Source of the DNA: CADEED01 sp035701825
Lineage (GTDB): Bacteria; Pseudomonadota; Gammaproteobacteria; Steroidobacterales; Steroidobacteraceae
Assembly (NCBI GenBank): GCA_035701825.1
Contig: DASSRK010000036.1
Location: 26,578 to 90,577 of the forward strand
Length of the DNA: 64,000 nt
Direction of reading: 5' to 3'
Shown here: one piece after another, positions 32,524 through 42,800 of the stretch
Position numbering within the stretch: position 1 is the stretch's first letter
Layout: every line of letters starts with the position of its first letter
The notes under the pieces: generated by a model
Told to the model about the DNA's origin: nothing
Databases searched by the model: none
The model's input: only the letters and a program-made list of their open reading frames with translations
Program-made: the position numbers and the translations under genes

Positions 32524-34929
32524 ATGACCTCGATGTCCGCTCCCTGGTCACCCTGGGTCGCCATCCGCCCGCCGTTGGTCGCCGCGACGCTGGGATTCAT
32601 CGCGTTCGCGTTCGCCTACCTGGTCGCGTACCGCTTCGGCCAGTCCTTCAGCCCGGCGGTGTCCGCGCCGTTCTGGTTTCCGGACTCGGTGTTGCTGTGC
32701 GCATTGTTGAGCACGCCGCGTCGCCGGTGGTGGCTGCTGTTGCTGGGAATCCTGCCGCTGCGCCTGCTCGGTGACCCGCAAGCCGGCGCCCCGTGGTGGT
32801 TTCTCGGCAGCGTCTACCTCAACGATTGCGCCAAGGGCGTGATCGGCGCCTGGCTGCTGCAGAAGTTCATGCGCGACCCGATCCGGTTGTCGCAGATGCG
32901 CGAGCTCGGCGTCTATTGCCTGATCGCGGTCGTGCTGCTTCCGGCGGCGAGCGCGCTGCTCGGCGCGGCCTCGCGCGCCAGCCTGGGCGCGTCGTACTGG
33001 GCGAGCTTCGAGCAGTGGCTGCTCGGGGATGCGATGGCCAACCTCGTCCTCACGCCCATCCTCTTCTATTGGGTGCTGCGGCCGCCGAATCCTGCCACCT
33101 TCTCGACGCCGCGACTCATCGAAGCCGGGCTGCTGGCGATCGGACTGCTGCTCACCATGGCCTGGGCCTTCGAGCCCATCGCAATCCCGAGCGACATGGT
33201 CGAAACGCGCTTCTATGCGCCGGTGCCGTTCATGGTCTGGGCCGCGTTCCGCTTCCGCATGCCCGGCGCCACGGCCGCGGTCGCCGTGCTGACGGTGTTC
33301 GCCGTGGGCGCGGCCATCGATGGCACCGGCTCGTTCGCGGCGCTGACGCATGCCGAAGTCTCGAGTCGCTTGCAGCACTTCCTGCTGCTGCGCGCCGCGC
33401 CGTTGTTCCTGGTCGCGGTGCTGGTCGAGGAATGGGTCAGCGCCAGCAGCTCGCTGCTCGAAAGCGAGCAGCGCTTCCGTCTCATGGCCGACCAGTCGCC
33501 GATGAAGATCTGGCTGGCCAGCCCCGAGGGCCGGTGCGAATTCGTGAACCGCCGCTGGCTGGAGTTCACCGGGCTGACGCGCGAGGAGTTCATGGGTGAT
33601 GGATGGAACCGCATCGTCCATCCCGACGATTTCGGGCGTTCGAATGGCGACTATCTGCGCAGCATCGAGGCGCGCGAGTCGTTCGAGAACGAAGCGCGGC
33701 TGCGGCGCCACGACGGCGAATACCGCTGGATCCTGAGCCATGGCGCGCCGCGCTTCTCCCCGGACGGGAAATTCCTGGGCTACGTCGGCTCGGCCATCGA
33801 CATGACCGAGCGGCGCCAGCAGGAGGCCGCGCTCAAACGCAGCGAGGCACGCTACCGCGACGTGGTCGAAAGCCAGAGCAGCTTCGTCTGCCGGATGTTG
33901 CCGGACGGCACGCTGACCTTCGTCAACTCGGCTTATTGCCGCTTCTTGCGCCGCGAACGATCGGAGCTGCTGGGCCAGAATTTCCTCGACCTGGTGTCGC
34001 CGGCCGCGCGCGAAGCCGCGCGGCGTGCGCTCGCGCAGGCGCTCGACGGGCCCGGTCACGTCACGTGGGAATGCGAGGTCGCGAACCCGGACGGCACGCG
34101 CGGCTGGCAGAGCTGGGTATGCCACACGCTCGACGGCGTGCCCGACGAAGCGCGCGAACTGCAGCTCATCGGCGCCGACGTCACCGATCGCAAGCGGGCC
34201 GAAGAGTCCGGCCGGCAACTGGCGCACGCCACGCGCTTCGCCGCGGTCGGCGAGCTCACCGCCATGGTGGCGCACGAGATCAACCAACCGCTGTGCGCCA
34301 TCCTGAGCAACGCCGAGGCCGCGGAGATCCTGCTGCGCTCCGATGATCCGCCGCTCGAGGAGCTGCGCAACATCCTGGCCGACATCCGCAAGGACGACCT
34401 GCGCGCCGACTCGGCCATCCGCAGCATCCGCTCGCTGTTGCAGCGGCGCGAGTTCGAACCGCGGCGCGTGGACCTGGCCGGCACCATCGATCACGTCTTC
34501 AAGCTCACCGCGGGCGACGCGCTGCACCGGCGCGTGCCGATGCGGCGCGACGTGCCGGCCGATCTTCCGCCGGTGATCGGGGATCGCTCCTACCTCGAGC
34601 AGGTGCTGGTCATCCTCATGGTCAATGGCATGGACTCGATGAAGGGCACCCCCGAGGACGCGCGCGAGCTGGTGGTCACCGCGCGCCTCGACGGCGCAAT
34701 GGTGGAGGTGTCGGTCACCGACCGTGGCCACGGCATCGCACCGGAGCACATGCCGCAGCTGTTCGACTCCTTCTTCACCACCAAGTCCGATGGCATGGGC
34801 ATGGGACTGTCGATCGCGCGCTCCATGATCGCGGCGCACGGCGGCCGTATCTGGGCCGAGAACTCGGCGTCGGGCGGCGCGACGTTCCGCTTCACGTTGC
34901 GCGTGGACTACGCGGCTTCGCGGCACTGA
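32524..34929 (+). CDS. Membrane sensor histidine kinase (MASE1-like, PAS x2, HisKA, HATPase)
   Basis: An 801-residue kinase. Eight or so hydrophobic helices in residues 15-300 (LGFIAFAFAYLVAYRFG, SAPFWFPDSVLLCALL, LIEAGLLAIGLLLTMAWAF) match the MASE1 sensor layout. Two PAS domains follow (about 315-430 with FVNRRWLEFTGLTREEFMG, and 440-560). HisKA has H584 in VAHEINQPLCAILSN, the NtrB/FixL-type H-box. HATPase includes TDRGHGIAPEHMPQLFDSFF and TKSDGMGMGLSI. Unlike the other four kinases here it lacks a receiver, so it should signal to a separate FixJ-like regulator, which is not in the window. Confidence 0.92.
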   Translation: MTSMSAPWSPWVAIRPPLVAATLGFIAFAFAYLVAYRFGQSFSPAVSAPFWFPDSVLLCALLSTPRRRWWLLLLGILPLRLLGDPQAGAPWWFLGSVYLNDCAKGVIGAWLLQKFMRDPIRLSQMRELGVYCLIAVVLLPAASALLGAASRASLGASYWASFEQWLLGDAMANLVLTPILFYWVLRPPNPATFSTPRLIEAGLLAIGLLLTMAWAFEPIAIPSDMVETRFYAPVPFMVWAAFRFRMPGATAAVAVLTVFAVGAAIDGTGSFAALTHAEVSSRLQHFLLLRAAPLFLVAVLVEEWVSASSSLLESEQRFRLMADQSPMKIWLASPEGRCEFVNRRWLEFTGLTREEFMGDGWNRIVHPDDFGRSNGDYLRSIEARESFENEARLRRHDGEYRWILSHGAPRFSPDGKFLGYVGSAIDMTERRQQEAALKRSEARYRDVVESQSSFVCRMLPDGTLTFVNSAYCRFLRRERSELLGQNFLDLVSPAAREAARRALAQALDGPGHVTWECEVANPDGTRGWQSWVCHTLDGVPDEARELQLIGADVTDRKRAEESGRQLAHATRFAAVGELTAMVAHEINQPLCAILSNAEAAEILLRSDDPPLEELRNILADIRKDDLRADSAIRSIRSLLQRREFEPRRVDLAGTIDHVFKLTAGDALHRRVPMRRDVPADLPPVIGDRSYLEQVLVILMVNGMDSMKGTPEDARELVVTARLDGAMVEVSVTDRGHGIAPEHMPQLFDSFFTTKSDGMGMGLSIARSMIAAHGGRIWAENSASGGATFRFTLRVDYAASRH

Positions 34930-35041
34930 CCCTCCGCGGGCGCGTCGCGCCGCGGCGAAAGTCTGGGGCTTTGGTCCGATGTCGGCGCCGCGGGGCATGC
35001 AGTAGAAAGTTCTCTCTCGCACGTCTTGCGGGGAGAGCCAC

Positions 35042-35599
35042 ATGAAGTCGAACACCATTTCCATCGCGATCTGTGCCGCGCTGGCTGCGCAGGCCATCGC
35101 CCAGACTCCGCCCGCGACTGCGACTCCTGCCACGCTTGCGGCGTCGGTCGGACTGTCGGCCTATCCGGCCAAGGGCCAGGATGCGACCCAGCAGGGCAAG
35201 GACGAGGCCGAGTGCTACACCTGGTCGAAGACGCAATCCGGATTCGATCCGTCGACGCCGGTGGCCACCGCGGCCAAGGTCGAACCGCCGCCGCAACAGG
35301 CCGCCAATGGCTCACGCCTGCGCGGCGCGGCGCGAGGTGCCGCCGCGGGCGCCGTCGTCGGTGAAATCGCCAACGGTGAAGCGAACGAGGGCGCCGCCGC
35401 GGGCGCCGCGGCCGGCGCGGTGGTGGCGGGTTCGCGCAATCGTCAGCAGCGTCGTGCGAACGAAGCGCAGGCCCAGGCCGCCAACCAGCAGGCGCAGGCA
35501 CAAGCCGACCAGCACAACGCCGAGCGCGCGGCCGGCATGGACAAGTTCAAGAAGGGGATGCAGGCCTGCCTCGAGGGCAAGGGCTACGTCGTCAAGTAG
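35042..35599 (+). CDS. Exported glycine-zipper-type protein, unknown function
   Basis: A 185-residue protein with a signal peptide (MKSNTISIAICAALAAQAIA). The mature part starts with LSAYPAKGQDATQQGKDEAE and CYTWSKTQSGFDP. A Gly/Ala zipper follows (GAARGAAAGAVVGEIANGEA, GAAAGAAAGAVVAGSRN), capable of membrane insertion or packing. The C-terminal stretch is Gln/Ala-rich and coiled, ending MQACLEGKGYVVK. Two cysteines bracket the zipper. Related small outer-membrane or periplasmic proteins are widespread in this group of bacteria but unstudied. Confidence 0.75.
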   Translation: MKSNTISIAICAALAAQAIAQTPPATATPATLAASVGLSAYPAKGQDATQQGKDEAECYTWSKTQSGFDPSTPVATAAKVEPPPQQAANGSRLRGAARGAAAGAVVGEIANGEANEGAAAGAAAGAVVAGSRNRQQRRANEAQAQAANQQAQAQADQHNAERAAGMDKFKKGMQACLEGKGYVVK

Positions 35600-35623
35600 T
35601 CGCGCGCCGGCCCGGCCGGGCGG

Positions 35624-37120
35624 TCAGGTACTCGCGGCGGCCTTCGGCGCCTTGGCGCCCTCGCGCTGCTGCGCGCGCTCGATCGCCAGCTTGTACGCCA
35701 CGTAGTACTTGTAGATGTTGCTGACGTACTGCACCGGTTCCCGGCCGACTTCGTCCGCCACCACCAGTTCCACGTTGTTGAACCACTTGTCGGGATCGAG
35801 TCCGCGACTGGCGGTCTCGCCGCGCAGCCGCGCGATGCGGTTCGGACCGGCGTTGTAGGCGGCGAACGCGAACAGGTGGCGATTGACGCGGTCGATCGCC
35901 GGCTCGTTGAAATACTCGTTGACCAGGAAGCGCATGTACTTCACGCCCGCGTGCACGTTCGGCTCGGGCAGGTGGATGTCCTTGATCGCGACATTGCGAT
36001 CCTTCGCCGTGGCCGGCATCACCTGCATGATGCCGATCGCGCCCACCGGGCTGCGCGTACGCTGGTCGAGACCGGATTCCTGGTAGCCCTGCGCCATGAG
36101 CAGCAGCCAGTCGAAGTCGTACTGCGTGGCGTATTTCTTGAAGATCCCGACGAGCGCGGTGAATCGCTTCATGTCCTCGGCCTTGGTGGCGCCCTTCGCC
36201 CAGCGCGTGTTCTGCAAGTAGCGTTTGAAGATGACGTTGCCGGTCATCGTGCCGAGGCCATTCTTCGCGACGAAGCCGTCGAGATATTTCTTGAATTCAG
36301 GACTGCCCTGGCGGATGGCCCAGGCGATGTGCGCATCGGTGCGCACCGCGATCGCCGGCTGCGGCTGGATGTTGGGAAAGATTTCCTTCCAGAACTTCGC
36401 GACGTAGTCGTCGACCACGGTGGCGTCGACCAGGCCGGCGTTGACCATTTCCAGGATGTCCTCGTCCTCGAGGTTTTCCTCGGCGAGCTTGATGTCGACC
36501 GGCGGCCTCGATTGCGCGGCGAGCCGTGCGTTCAGGTCCGCGAGCGCCTCGTAGGCGGCGCTGGAACGCCGGACGTACACGCTGCGGCCGGAGAGTTCCT
36601 CGACGCTCGCGGGCGCGGCGACGTTCGGCGCCGTGACGAGGATCTCGCTGACGCTGTCCGTGGCGGGCGCGGTGAAGTCCACGGTCTTGAGCCGCTCCGG
36701 CGTGATCGTGAGGCCGCCCGTCGCGATGTCACCGACGCCGGCGACCAGCGAGGGCAGCAGCTGGTCGCGCGCCACCGGAATGAACATCACGCGGAACGGG
36801 CGGGACTTGTCCTTGTTGGTGGCATTGAGCTGCTTCTCCAGCTCCATGCCGAGGTCATAGGTGATGCCGCGCTGCTGGCCCTTGTCGATGAAATAGAACG
36901 TCTTGCTGTAGACCACCAGCATGCGCACCGCGCGCTTCTCGACCAGGGCTGGCAGGTCACCGGTCCAGGTCACGAGGCCGGCGGGAACGGTGACGGCGGG
37001 CGCCCTGGCGGTCATGTCCACGGCCGCCGGGTCTGGCGCCGGCTCCTGGGCCGAGTCACAACCCCACAGGGCCAGGATCGCCGCGAGCGGCGCGAGTGTC
37101 AGCAGTGGCGCCAGTTTCAT
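35624..37120 (-). CDS. mltF: Membrane-bound lytic murein transglycosylase F-like lipoprotein
   Basis: A 498-residue lipoprotein (signal ending LALWGC) that cleaves peptidoglycan glycan strands with 1,6-anhydro product formation. Residues about 55-290 form a periplasmic solute-binding-type regulatory domain (YSKTFYFIDKGQQRGITYDL, GVGDIATGGLTITPERLKTV). Residues about 325-480 form the SLT domain, with catalytic E348 in AQGYQESGLDQ and motifs SPVGAIGIMQVMPATAKD and FAFAAYNAGPNRI. The layout is that of MltF. A long acidic/Pro linker follows the lipobox. The gene converges on the glycine-zipper gene. Confidence 0.9.
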   Translation of the reverse strand: MKLAPLLTLAPLAAILALWGCDSAQEPAPDPAAVDMTARAPAVTVPAGLVTWTGDLPALVEKRAVRMLVVYSKTFYFIDKGQQRGITYDLGMELEKQLNATNKDKSRPFRVMFIPVARDQLLPSLVAGVGDIATGGLTITPERLKTVDFTAPATDSVSEILVTAPNVAAPASVEELSGRSVYVRRSSAAYEALADLNARLAAQSRPPVDIKLAEENLEDEDILEMVNAGLVDATVVDDYVAKFWKEIFPNIQPQPAIAVRTDAHIAWAIRQGSPEFKKYLDGFVAKNGLGTMTGNVIFKRYLQNTRWAKGATKAEDMKRFTALVGIFKKYATQYDFDWLLLMAQGYQESGLDQRTRSPVGAIGIMQVMPATAKDRNVAIKDIHLPEPNVHAGVKYMRFLVNEYFNEPAIDRVNRHLFAFAAYNAGPNRIARLRGETASRGLDPDKWFNNVELVVADEVGREPVQYVSNIYKYYVAYKLAIERAQQREGAKAPKAAAST

Positions 37121-37303
37121 GCGCGATGTCTAGCAACCAATGTCGAGCCACGAAAATGGGACCTAGAACCTACCGTCGGCCGGGCGGGCTCCGAACGCCG
37201 ACATCCGGCCGTTCAGGGCGCCGACACGCGCGCGCGGCGCAGTTGGATTCCGCCGCGGCGCGTGTCGCACCGAGAATTTCGTGCTCGCCGTTCGAACGAG
37301 GAG

Positions 37304-37807
37304 ATGCCCGTGGATGGCCCGCCTTTGCGAGTGTTGTTCCTGTCACAGCGCAACGCTGCACGCAGCATGATGGCCGAGGCCATCGCGAATTCGATTGGCC
37401 GCGGACAGATCGAAGCCTACAGCGCCGGCGTGCGCCCCGCGGCGCAGGCCGATCCGATCGCCGCCGAACTACTGCGCAATGCCGGGCTCGAGATGCCGGC
37501 GCATCCGCCGCAACACGTGCGCGAGTTCAGCGCCGTGCAGAGTCCGCCCATGGACTTCGTCGTCACGCTGAGCGACACCGCCGCCGGCGAGGCACCGCCG
37601 ATCTGGCCGGGCCATCCGATCACCGCGCACTGGCATTGCGCCGACCCGCAGCAGTGTGGCGACGACGCCGGGCGCCGCACCGCGCTGCTGCGCGCGCGCA
37701 CCGAGCTCGAGCGGCGCCTGCGCGTGTTCGCCAACCTGCCGGTGCGTTCGCTCGATCGCTCCAGCCTGCAGGCGCACGTCGACGCGCTCGGCGAGAGCTC
37801 GCACTGA
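37304..37807 (+). CDS. Low-molecular-weight phosphatase/ArsC-fold protein lacking the catalytic cysteine
   Basis: A 167-residue protein of the LMW-PTP/arsenate reductase fold. The P-loop, normally C-x5-R followed by S, here reads S14-QRNAA-R20-S, so the nucleophilic cysteine is replaced by serine. The rest is intact: RSMMAEAIAN, the phosphate-side arginine, VVTLSDTAAGEAP, and an Asp in WHCADPQQC where the general acid sits. The C-terminal helix ALLRARTELERRLRVF resembles ArsC. It is likely a non-catalytic phosphate or arsenate binder, or a slow enzyme using Ser. GTG at 37310 is an alternative start with better ribosome-site spacing. Confidence 0.82.
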   Translation: MPVDGPPLRVLFLSQRNAARSMMAEAIANSIGRGQIEAYSAGVRPAAQADPIAAELLRNAGLEMPAHPPQHVREFSAVQSPPMDFVVTLSDTAAGEAPPIWPGHPITAHWHCADPQQCGDDAGRRTALLRARTELERRLRVFANLPVRSLDRSSLQAHVDALGESSH

Positions 37808-37847
37808 TGGCCAGGCTACTGCACCGTGGGGGCAGCGCGCCGCGACC

Positions 37848-38492
37848 TCAGGGGGCGCGGCGGTTTTTCGCGACCTCGAGGGCCCCGCGTGTCTGCCGCG
37901 CCATGCTGGCGAACAGCCTGCGCAGCTCGTCGGCATTGCTCACCGGATCGGCCGGCTGCAGGTGGCCGTCGTCGCGCGATTTCTCGTAGTCGATGATGCG
38001 CGCCACGATGACGCCGCTGGCCGCGTCGCGCAGCTCGGCGACCAGCTGCATCGAGCCGGTGGTGCGCACGAAGGTGCGCGAGCCGGGCACCTTGCCCGCC
38101 TGCGGCGCCGAGATGTCGAGATCGACGATGGCAGGATCGATGCGCAGCACGTCCGGGTCGGCGGAATCGGTGAGGTCATAGCCGCCGCGCTCGACGAGCT
38201 CGGCGACCAGCTCCTCGCGATACATGCGCACCACGTCGCCGCGCAGCCGCTCGAGGTCGGCCTCCTTGAGCCTGGGGTTGGTGCGCTCGAAGTTCCTGCT
38301 GAACTTCACCGGAATACTGCCGATCGAGATGCGCTGGTAGCGTGCAAACGGCACGTCGGGCGCGCGGTAGACACCCACCTTGGGATTCGACGGCACGCGC
38401 ACCAGGCCATCCTCGGTGACTTCGGGCTCATCCACCGCCCACGCCAGCAGCGGCAGCAGTGCGAGGCCCAGTGCGAGCGTGCGACGATTCAT
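37848..38492 (-). CDS. DUF3313-like exported protein
   Basis: A 214-residue exported protein (signal MNRRTLALGLALLPLLAWAV). The mature chain resembles DUF3313: DGLVRVPSNPKVGVYRAPDV, FARYQRISIGSIPVKF, a central RLRGDVVRMYREELVAELVE, and PGSRTFVRTTGSMQLVAELR. It ends with an amphipathic helix LRRLFASMARQTRGALEVAK. The function of the family is unknown, but it is periplasmic or outer-membrane associated. No cysteine follows the signal, so it is not an obvious lipoprotein. Confidence 0.72.
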   Translation of the reverse strand: MNRRTLALGLALLPLLAWAVDEPEVTEDGLVRVPSNPKVGVYRAPDVPFARYQRISIGSIPVKFSRNFERTNPRLKEADLERLRGDVVRMYREELVAELVERGGYDLTDSADPDVLRIDPAIVDLDISAPQAGKVPGSRTFVRTTGSMQLVAELRDAASGVIVARIIDYEKSRDDGHLQPADPVSNADELRRLFASMARQTRGALEVAKNRRAP

Positions 38493-38699
38493 CGGCTCTC
38501 CGCGCGAGGAGCCGGAGTGTAACGCCGGCGTTGTTGCGGCCGCGATGCCGCCTGGCGTGCCTGGCTGTCCGGTCACCTCGTCGATTCCGACATCGCCGCC
38601 GGCAATCGCCGTCATCCGCCGAAACTACCCCTTTGGTGGGATAGAATCGCCGCTCGCCGCCGGCGCAAACTCCCACGCTTCACCGGGTCCAAGAACAAC

Positions 38700-39881
38700 A
38701 TGTCCTTACGTGCACCGCTGATCATCGCGGCCGTGGCCGCCTTGTTTCTCGCCGCCTGCGGCAAGCAGCAGGGTCCTCCGCAGATGCCCCCGCCCGAAGT
38801 CGGCGTGATCGTCGTTCATCCCCATGCCGTGCCGCTGTTGCGCGAGGCCTCCGGCCGCCTGGCGCCGACCCGCGCGTCGGATGTGCGCGCCCGCGTGCCC
38901 GGGGTGCTGCAGAAGCGCTTATATAAGGAGGGCAGCATGGTCAAGGAAGGCCAGCTTCTCCTGCAGATCGATCCGGCCCCGTACCGGGCCGCGCTCAACG
39001 TGGCCACCGCCAACCTCGAGCAGGCCGAGGCCGCCGCCAAGAACGCGGCGGTCACCGCGGCGCGCAACCGCGAACTGGTGAAGCAGAGCCTGGTGTCGCG
39101 CAAGGACCTGGACGACTCCGAGTCGCTGGAGCGTTCGACCGCCGCGGCGGTGTCGGCCGCCCGGGCGCAGGTCGAGACCGCGCGCATCAACCTGGGCTAC
39201 GCCAATGTCACGGCGCCGATCTCGGGCCGGGCCAGCCAGCTGCGCGTGCTCGAGGGCGCGCTGGTCGGGCAGGGCGAGCCGACCCTGCTAACTACCATCG
39301 AGCAGGTCGACCCGATCTACGTGTATTTCGACCAGCCGGCCTCCGACTTCGAGAAGATGCGCCGGGCGCAGGCCGCGGGCGAAGTGACCCTCTCCGAGGG
39401 GCACAAGGCCGAGGTGCACATCCTCCGCGCCGACGGCACCGAGTACCCGCAGGTGGGCACGCTCGATTTCTCGGACTTCAGCGTCAACCCGGCCACCGGC
39501 GCGGTGGCGTTCCGCGGCATCGTGCCGAACCCGGACCGGCTGCTGCTGCCGGGCATGTACGTCACGGTGCGGCTCATGGCGGGTTCGCTCAATGACGGCT
39601 ACGAGCTGCCGCAGCTCGCCGTGCAGCGCGACGCGCAGGGCGCCTATGTGCTGGCCGTCGGCAAGGACGGCACGGTGGCGCAGAAGCGCGTCGACGTGGT
39701 CGGCACGGTGGGCGTGAACTGGGCCATCAACGGCGGCCTGGCCGACGGCGACCAGGTGATCGTGTCCGGCCTGCAGCTGGCGCCGCCCGGCAGCAAGGTG
39801 AATCCGAAGCCGGTGGACGCCGCCCCGGGCGCCGTCGAACCCGGCGGCGCGGCGCCGGCCGCGGCCGCGCAGGGTAGTTAG
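38700..39881 (+). CDS. RND efflux pump periplasmic adaptor lipoprotein
   Basis: A 393-residue membrane-fusion protein of the AcrA/MexA group. The lipobox LFLAAC anchors it. It then shows the hallmark beta-barrel/lipoyl/hairpin order: SGRLAPTRASDVRARVPGVL, KEGQLLLQIDPAPYRAALNV, an alpha-hairpin about 95-160, INLGYANVTAPISGRASQLR and LPGMYVTVRLMAG. It bridges the inner-membrane pump encoded 17 nt downstream to an outer-membrane channel. No TolC/OprM-type gene is in the window, so the channel must be shared or distant. Confidence 0.93.
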   Translation: MSLRAPLIIAAVAALFLAACGKQQGPPQMPPPEVGVIVVHPHAVPLLREASGRLAPTRASDVRARVPGVLQKRLYKEGSMVKEGQLLLQIDPAPYRAALNVATANLEQAEAAAKNAAVTAARNRELVKQSLVSRKDLDDSESLERSTAAAVSAARAQVETARINLGYANVTAPISGRASQLRVLEGALVGQGEPTLLTTIEQVDPIYVYFDQPASDFEKMRRAQAAGEVTLSEGHKAEVHILRADGTEYPQVGTLDFSDFSVNPATGAVAFRGIVPNPDRLLLPGMYVTVRLMAGSLNDGYELPQLAVQRDAQGAYVLAVGKDGTVAQKRVDVVGTVGVNWAINGGLADGDQVIVSGLQLAPPGSKVNPKPVDAAPGAVEPGGAAPAAAAQGS

Positions 39882-39898
39882 TCAGCAGGGTCCCGGAC

Positions 39899-42800
39899 GT
39901 GCTGCCGCATTATTTCATCGACCGGCCGGTGCTGGCCTGGGTCATCGCCATCCTCATCATGGTCGGCGGCGGCCTCGCCATCACGCGCCTGCCGGCCGCC
40001 GCGTACCCGGACATCGCCCCGCCGCAGGTGGCCATCAGCGCCTTCTACCCGGGCGCCAACGCCGACACCGTCGAGCACACCGTCACGCAGATCATCGAGC
40101 AGCAGCTCACCGGGCTCGACCGGCTGATGTATTTCACCTCGTCGTCGAACTCCAGCGGCAGCGCGGTGATCACGCTGGTCTTCGAGAACGGCACGAATCC
40201 GGACACCGCCGTGCTGCAGACGCAGAACCGCGTCAAGCTGGCCGAGGCGCGCCTGCCGAGCGAAGTGGTGGTGCAGGGCCTGTCCGTCTCGAAGATGAAC
40301 AACGACTTCATCCTCGCGCTCGGCGTGCGCGCGCCGAACGGCGCGTTGACCGGGCCCGAGCTCAACAACATCGTCTCCTCGCAGGTGCTGGATCCCATCC
40401 AGCGCATCCCCGGCGTGAGCCGCGCGGACCAGTTCGGTTCCTCGTATTCGATGCGCATCTGGCTCAACCCCGACAAGCTGCGCGCCTTCCGCATGAGCGC
40501 CTCGGAAGTGCTGAACACGGTGCGTGCGCAGAACGTGCAGTTCGCGACCGGCGCCATCGGCGCCGCGCCGTCGGCGCCCGAGCAGCAGATCACGGCGCCG
40601 GTGAGCGCGGAAGGCCGTTTCACCTCGGTGGAGGAGTTCGAGAACGTCATCCTGCGCACCGAGCCCAACGGCACCAGCGTGCGCCTCAAGGACGTGGCGC
40701 GCGTCGAGCTCGGCCTGCAGGACTACGGCTTCGACGTGCGCCTCGACAACGCGCCGGTGAGCGGCTTCGGCGTCAACCTGCTGCCGGGCGCGAACGCGCT
40801 CGACGTGGCCGACGCGGTCAAGGCGCGCATGAACGAGCTGGCGAAGAACTTCCCGCCGGGAGTCGAGTGGTTCGTGGCGCTCGACGCCACCACGTTCATC
40901 ACGCACGCCATCCACGAGGTCATCTTCACGCTGTGCGCGGCCGTGGTGCTGGTGTTCATCGTGATGCTGGTGTTCCTGCAGAGCTTCCGCGCCACGCTGA
41001 TCCCGACGCTGGTGGTGCCGGTGGCCCTCATGGGCGCCTTCATCGGCATGCAGATCTTCGGTTTCTCCATCAACCAGCTCACGCTGTTCGGCATGGTGCT
41101 GGCGATCGGCATCGTGGTCGACGACGCCATCGTGGTCATCGAATCCGTCGAGCGCCTGATGCGCGAGGAGCACCTGTCGCCGCGTGACGCGACGCGCAAG
41201 GCGATGGACCAGATCACGAGTCCCATCATCGCGATCTCGCTGGTGCTCGCCGCGGTGTTCGTGCCGGCCGCGATGCAGACCGGTTCGGTGGGCGTGATCT
41301 ACCAGCAGTTCGCGCTGACCATCGCCATCTCGATGCTGTTCTCGGCGTTCCTGGCGCTGTCGCTGACGCCCGCGCTGTGCGCCACGCTGCTGCGGCCCGA
41401 GCATCTCAAGGAGAACCGCTTCTTCAAGCTGTTCAACCGCAGTTACGAATACGCGCAGGACCATTTCCTCTCCGGCGTGCGCTTCAGTTTGCGGCACAAG
41501 GCCTGGTGGCTGACGGGCTACGGCGTGCTGATCGTGGTCGGCGTGCTGGTCTACATGCGCGTGCCCGGCAGCTTCGTTCCCGACGAGGACCAGGGTTACG
41601 TGCTCGGCCAGGTGCAGTTGCAGCCGGGCTCGACCATCCAGCGCACGCGCGAGGTCATGCAGCGCGTGGGTGAGAAGCTCCGTCAGTCGCCCGCGGTGCT
41701 GCAGGTATTCGAAGTCTCGGGTTTCAGTTTCAACGGCAACGACGAGAGCGCGGGCATCTTCTTCGTGCGCCTGAAGGAGCTCGAGGATCGCAAGGAGTCG
41801 GCGCAGGACGTCATCGGCTGGGCCTACCAGAACGTCGCGTTCTCGGAGCGCGACGCGTCGGTGTTCTTCTTCAACCTGCCAGTGATCTCCGGGCTGGGCC
41901 AGTTCGGCGGCTTCGACATGTGGCTCGAGGATCGCGGCAACAAGGGACCGGATGCGTTGCTCGCGGCGCAGAACCTGCTGGTGCAGAAGGCCTCGCAGAA
42001 CCCGGTGCTGCAGGGCGTGCGCTACCAGGGTCTGGCGCCGTCACCGCGCCTGGAACTCAAGCTGGATCGCGCCCAGGCGAAATCGATGGGGCTGTCGGTG
42101 GACGACGTATACAACGCCATCCAGCTCATGCTGGCGCCGGTGTACGTGAACGATTTCTACTACCAGGGCCGCGTGCTGCGGGTGCAGATGCAGGCCGACG
42201 CGGGCTTCCGCATGAACGAGGACTCGCTGAATCGCTTCTACCTGCCGACCAACATCACCAACAACGCATTCGTGCCCCAGGGCGAGACCACCAGCGACGG
42301 CATGGTGCCGCTGGCCTCGGTGCTGCGCTCGAAGTGGGTGGTCGCGCCGCCCACCGTGCAGCGCTTCAACGGATTCGCCGCGGCCTCCATCGGCGGCTCG
42401 CATGCGCCGGGGCACAGCTCGGGCGAGGCCATGAAGACCATGCAGGAGATCGTTTCGAAGGACCTTCCGCCGGGCTTCGCCATCGACTGGGCGGGGCAGT
42501 CCCTGCAGGAGATCCGCGCCGGCGCCGAGGCGCCGCTGCTGTTCAGCCTGTCGATGTTCGTGGTGTTCCTGTGCCTCGCGGCGCTGTACGAGAGCTGGGT
42601 CACGCCGATCGCGGTGCTGATGATCGTGCCCGTCGGCATCATCGGCTCGGTGCTCGCGGCCAAGCTCACGGGCCAGTCGGACGACGTGTTCTTCAAGATC
42701 GGCCTGATCACCATCATCGGCCTGGCCGCCAAGAACGCCATCCTCATCGTCGAGTTCGCCCTGCTGGCCCAGCAGCGCGGCATGAAGCTCTACGAGGCGG

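Noticed and set aside
32548..35133. 861-codon minus-strand ORF opposite the MASE1 kinase
   Set aside because: It is a shadow of a well-supported kinase gene with a compositionally biased product.
39878..41497. 539-codon minus-strand ORF inside the RND pump gene
   Set aside because: It is His/Glu/Arg-rich shadow translation; the plus-strand pump is unambiguous.
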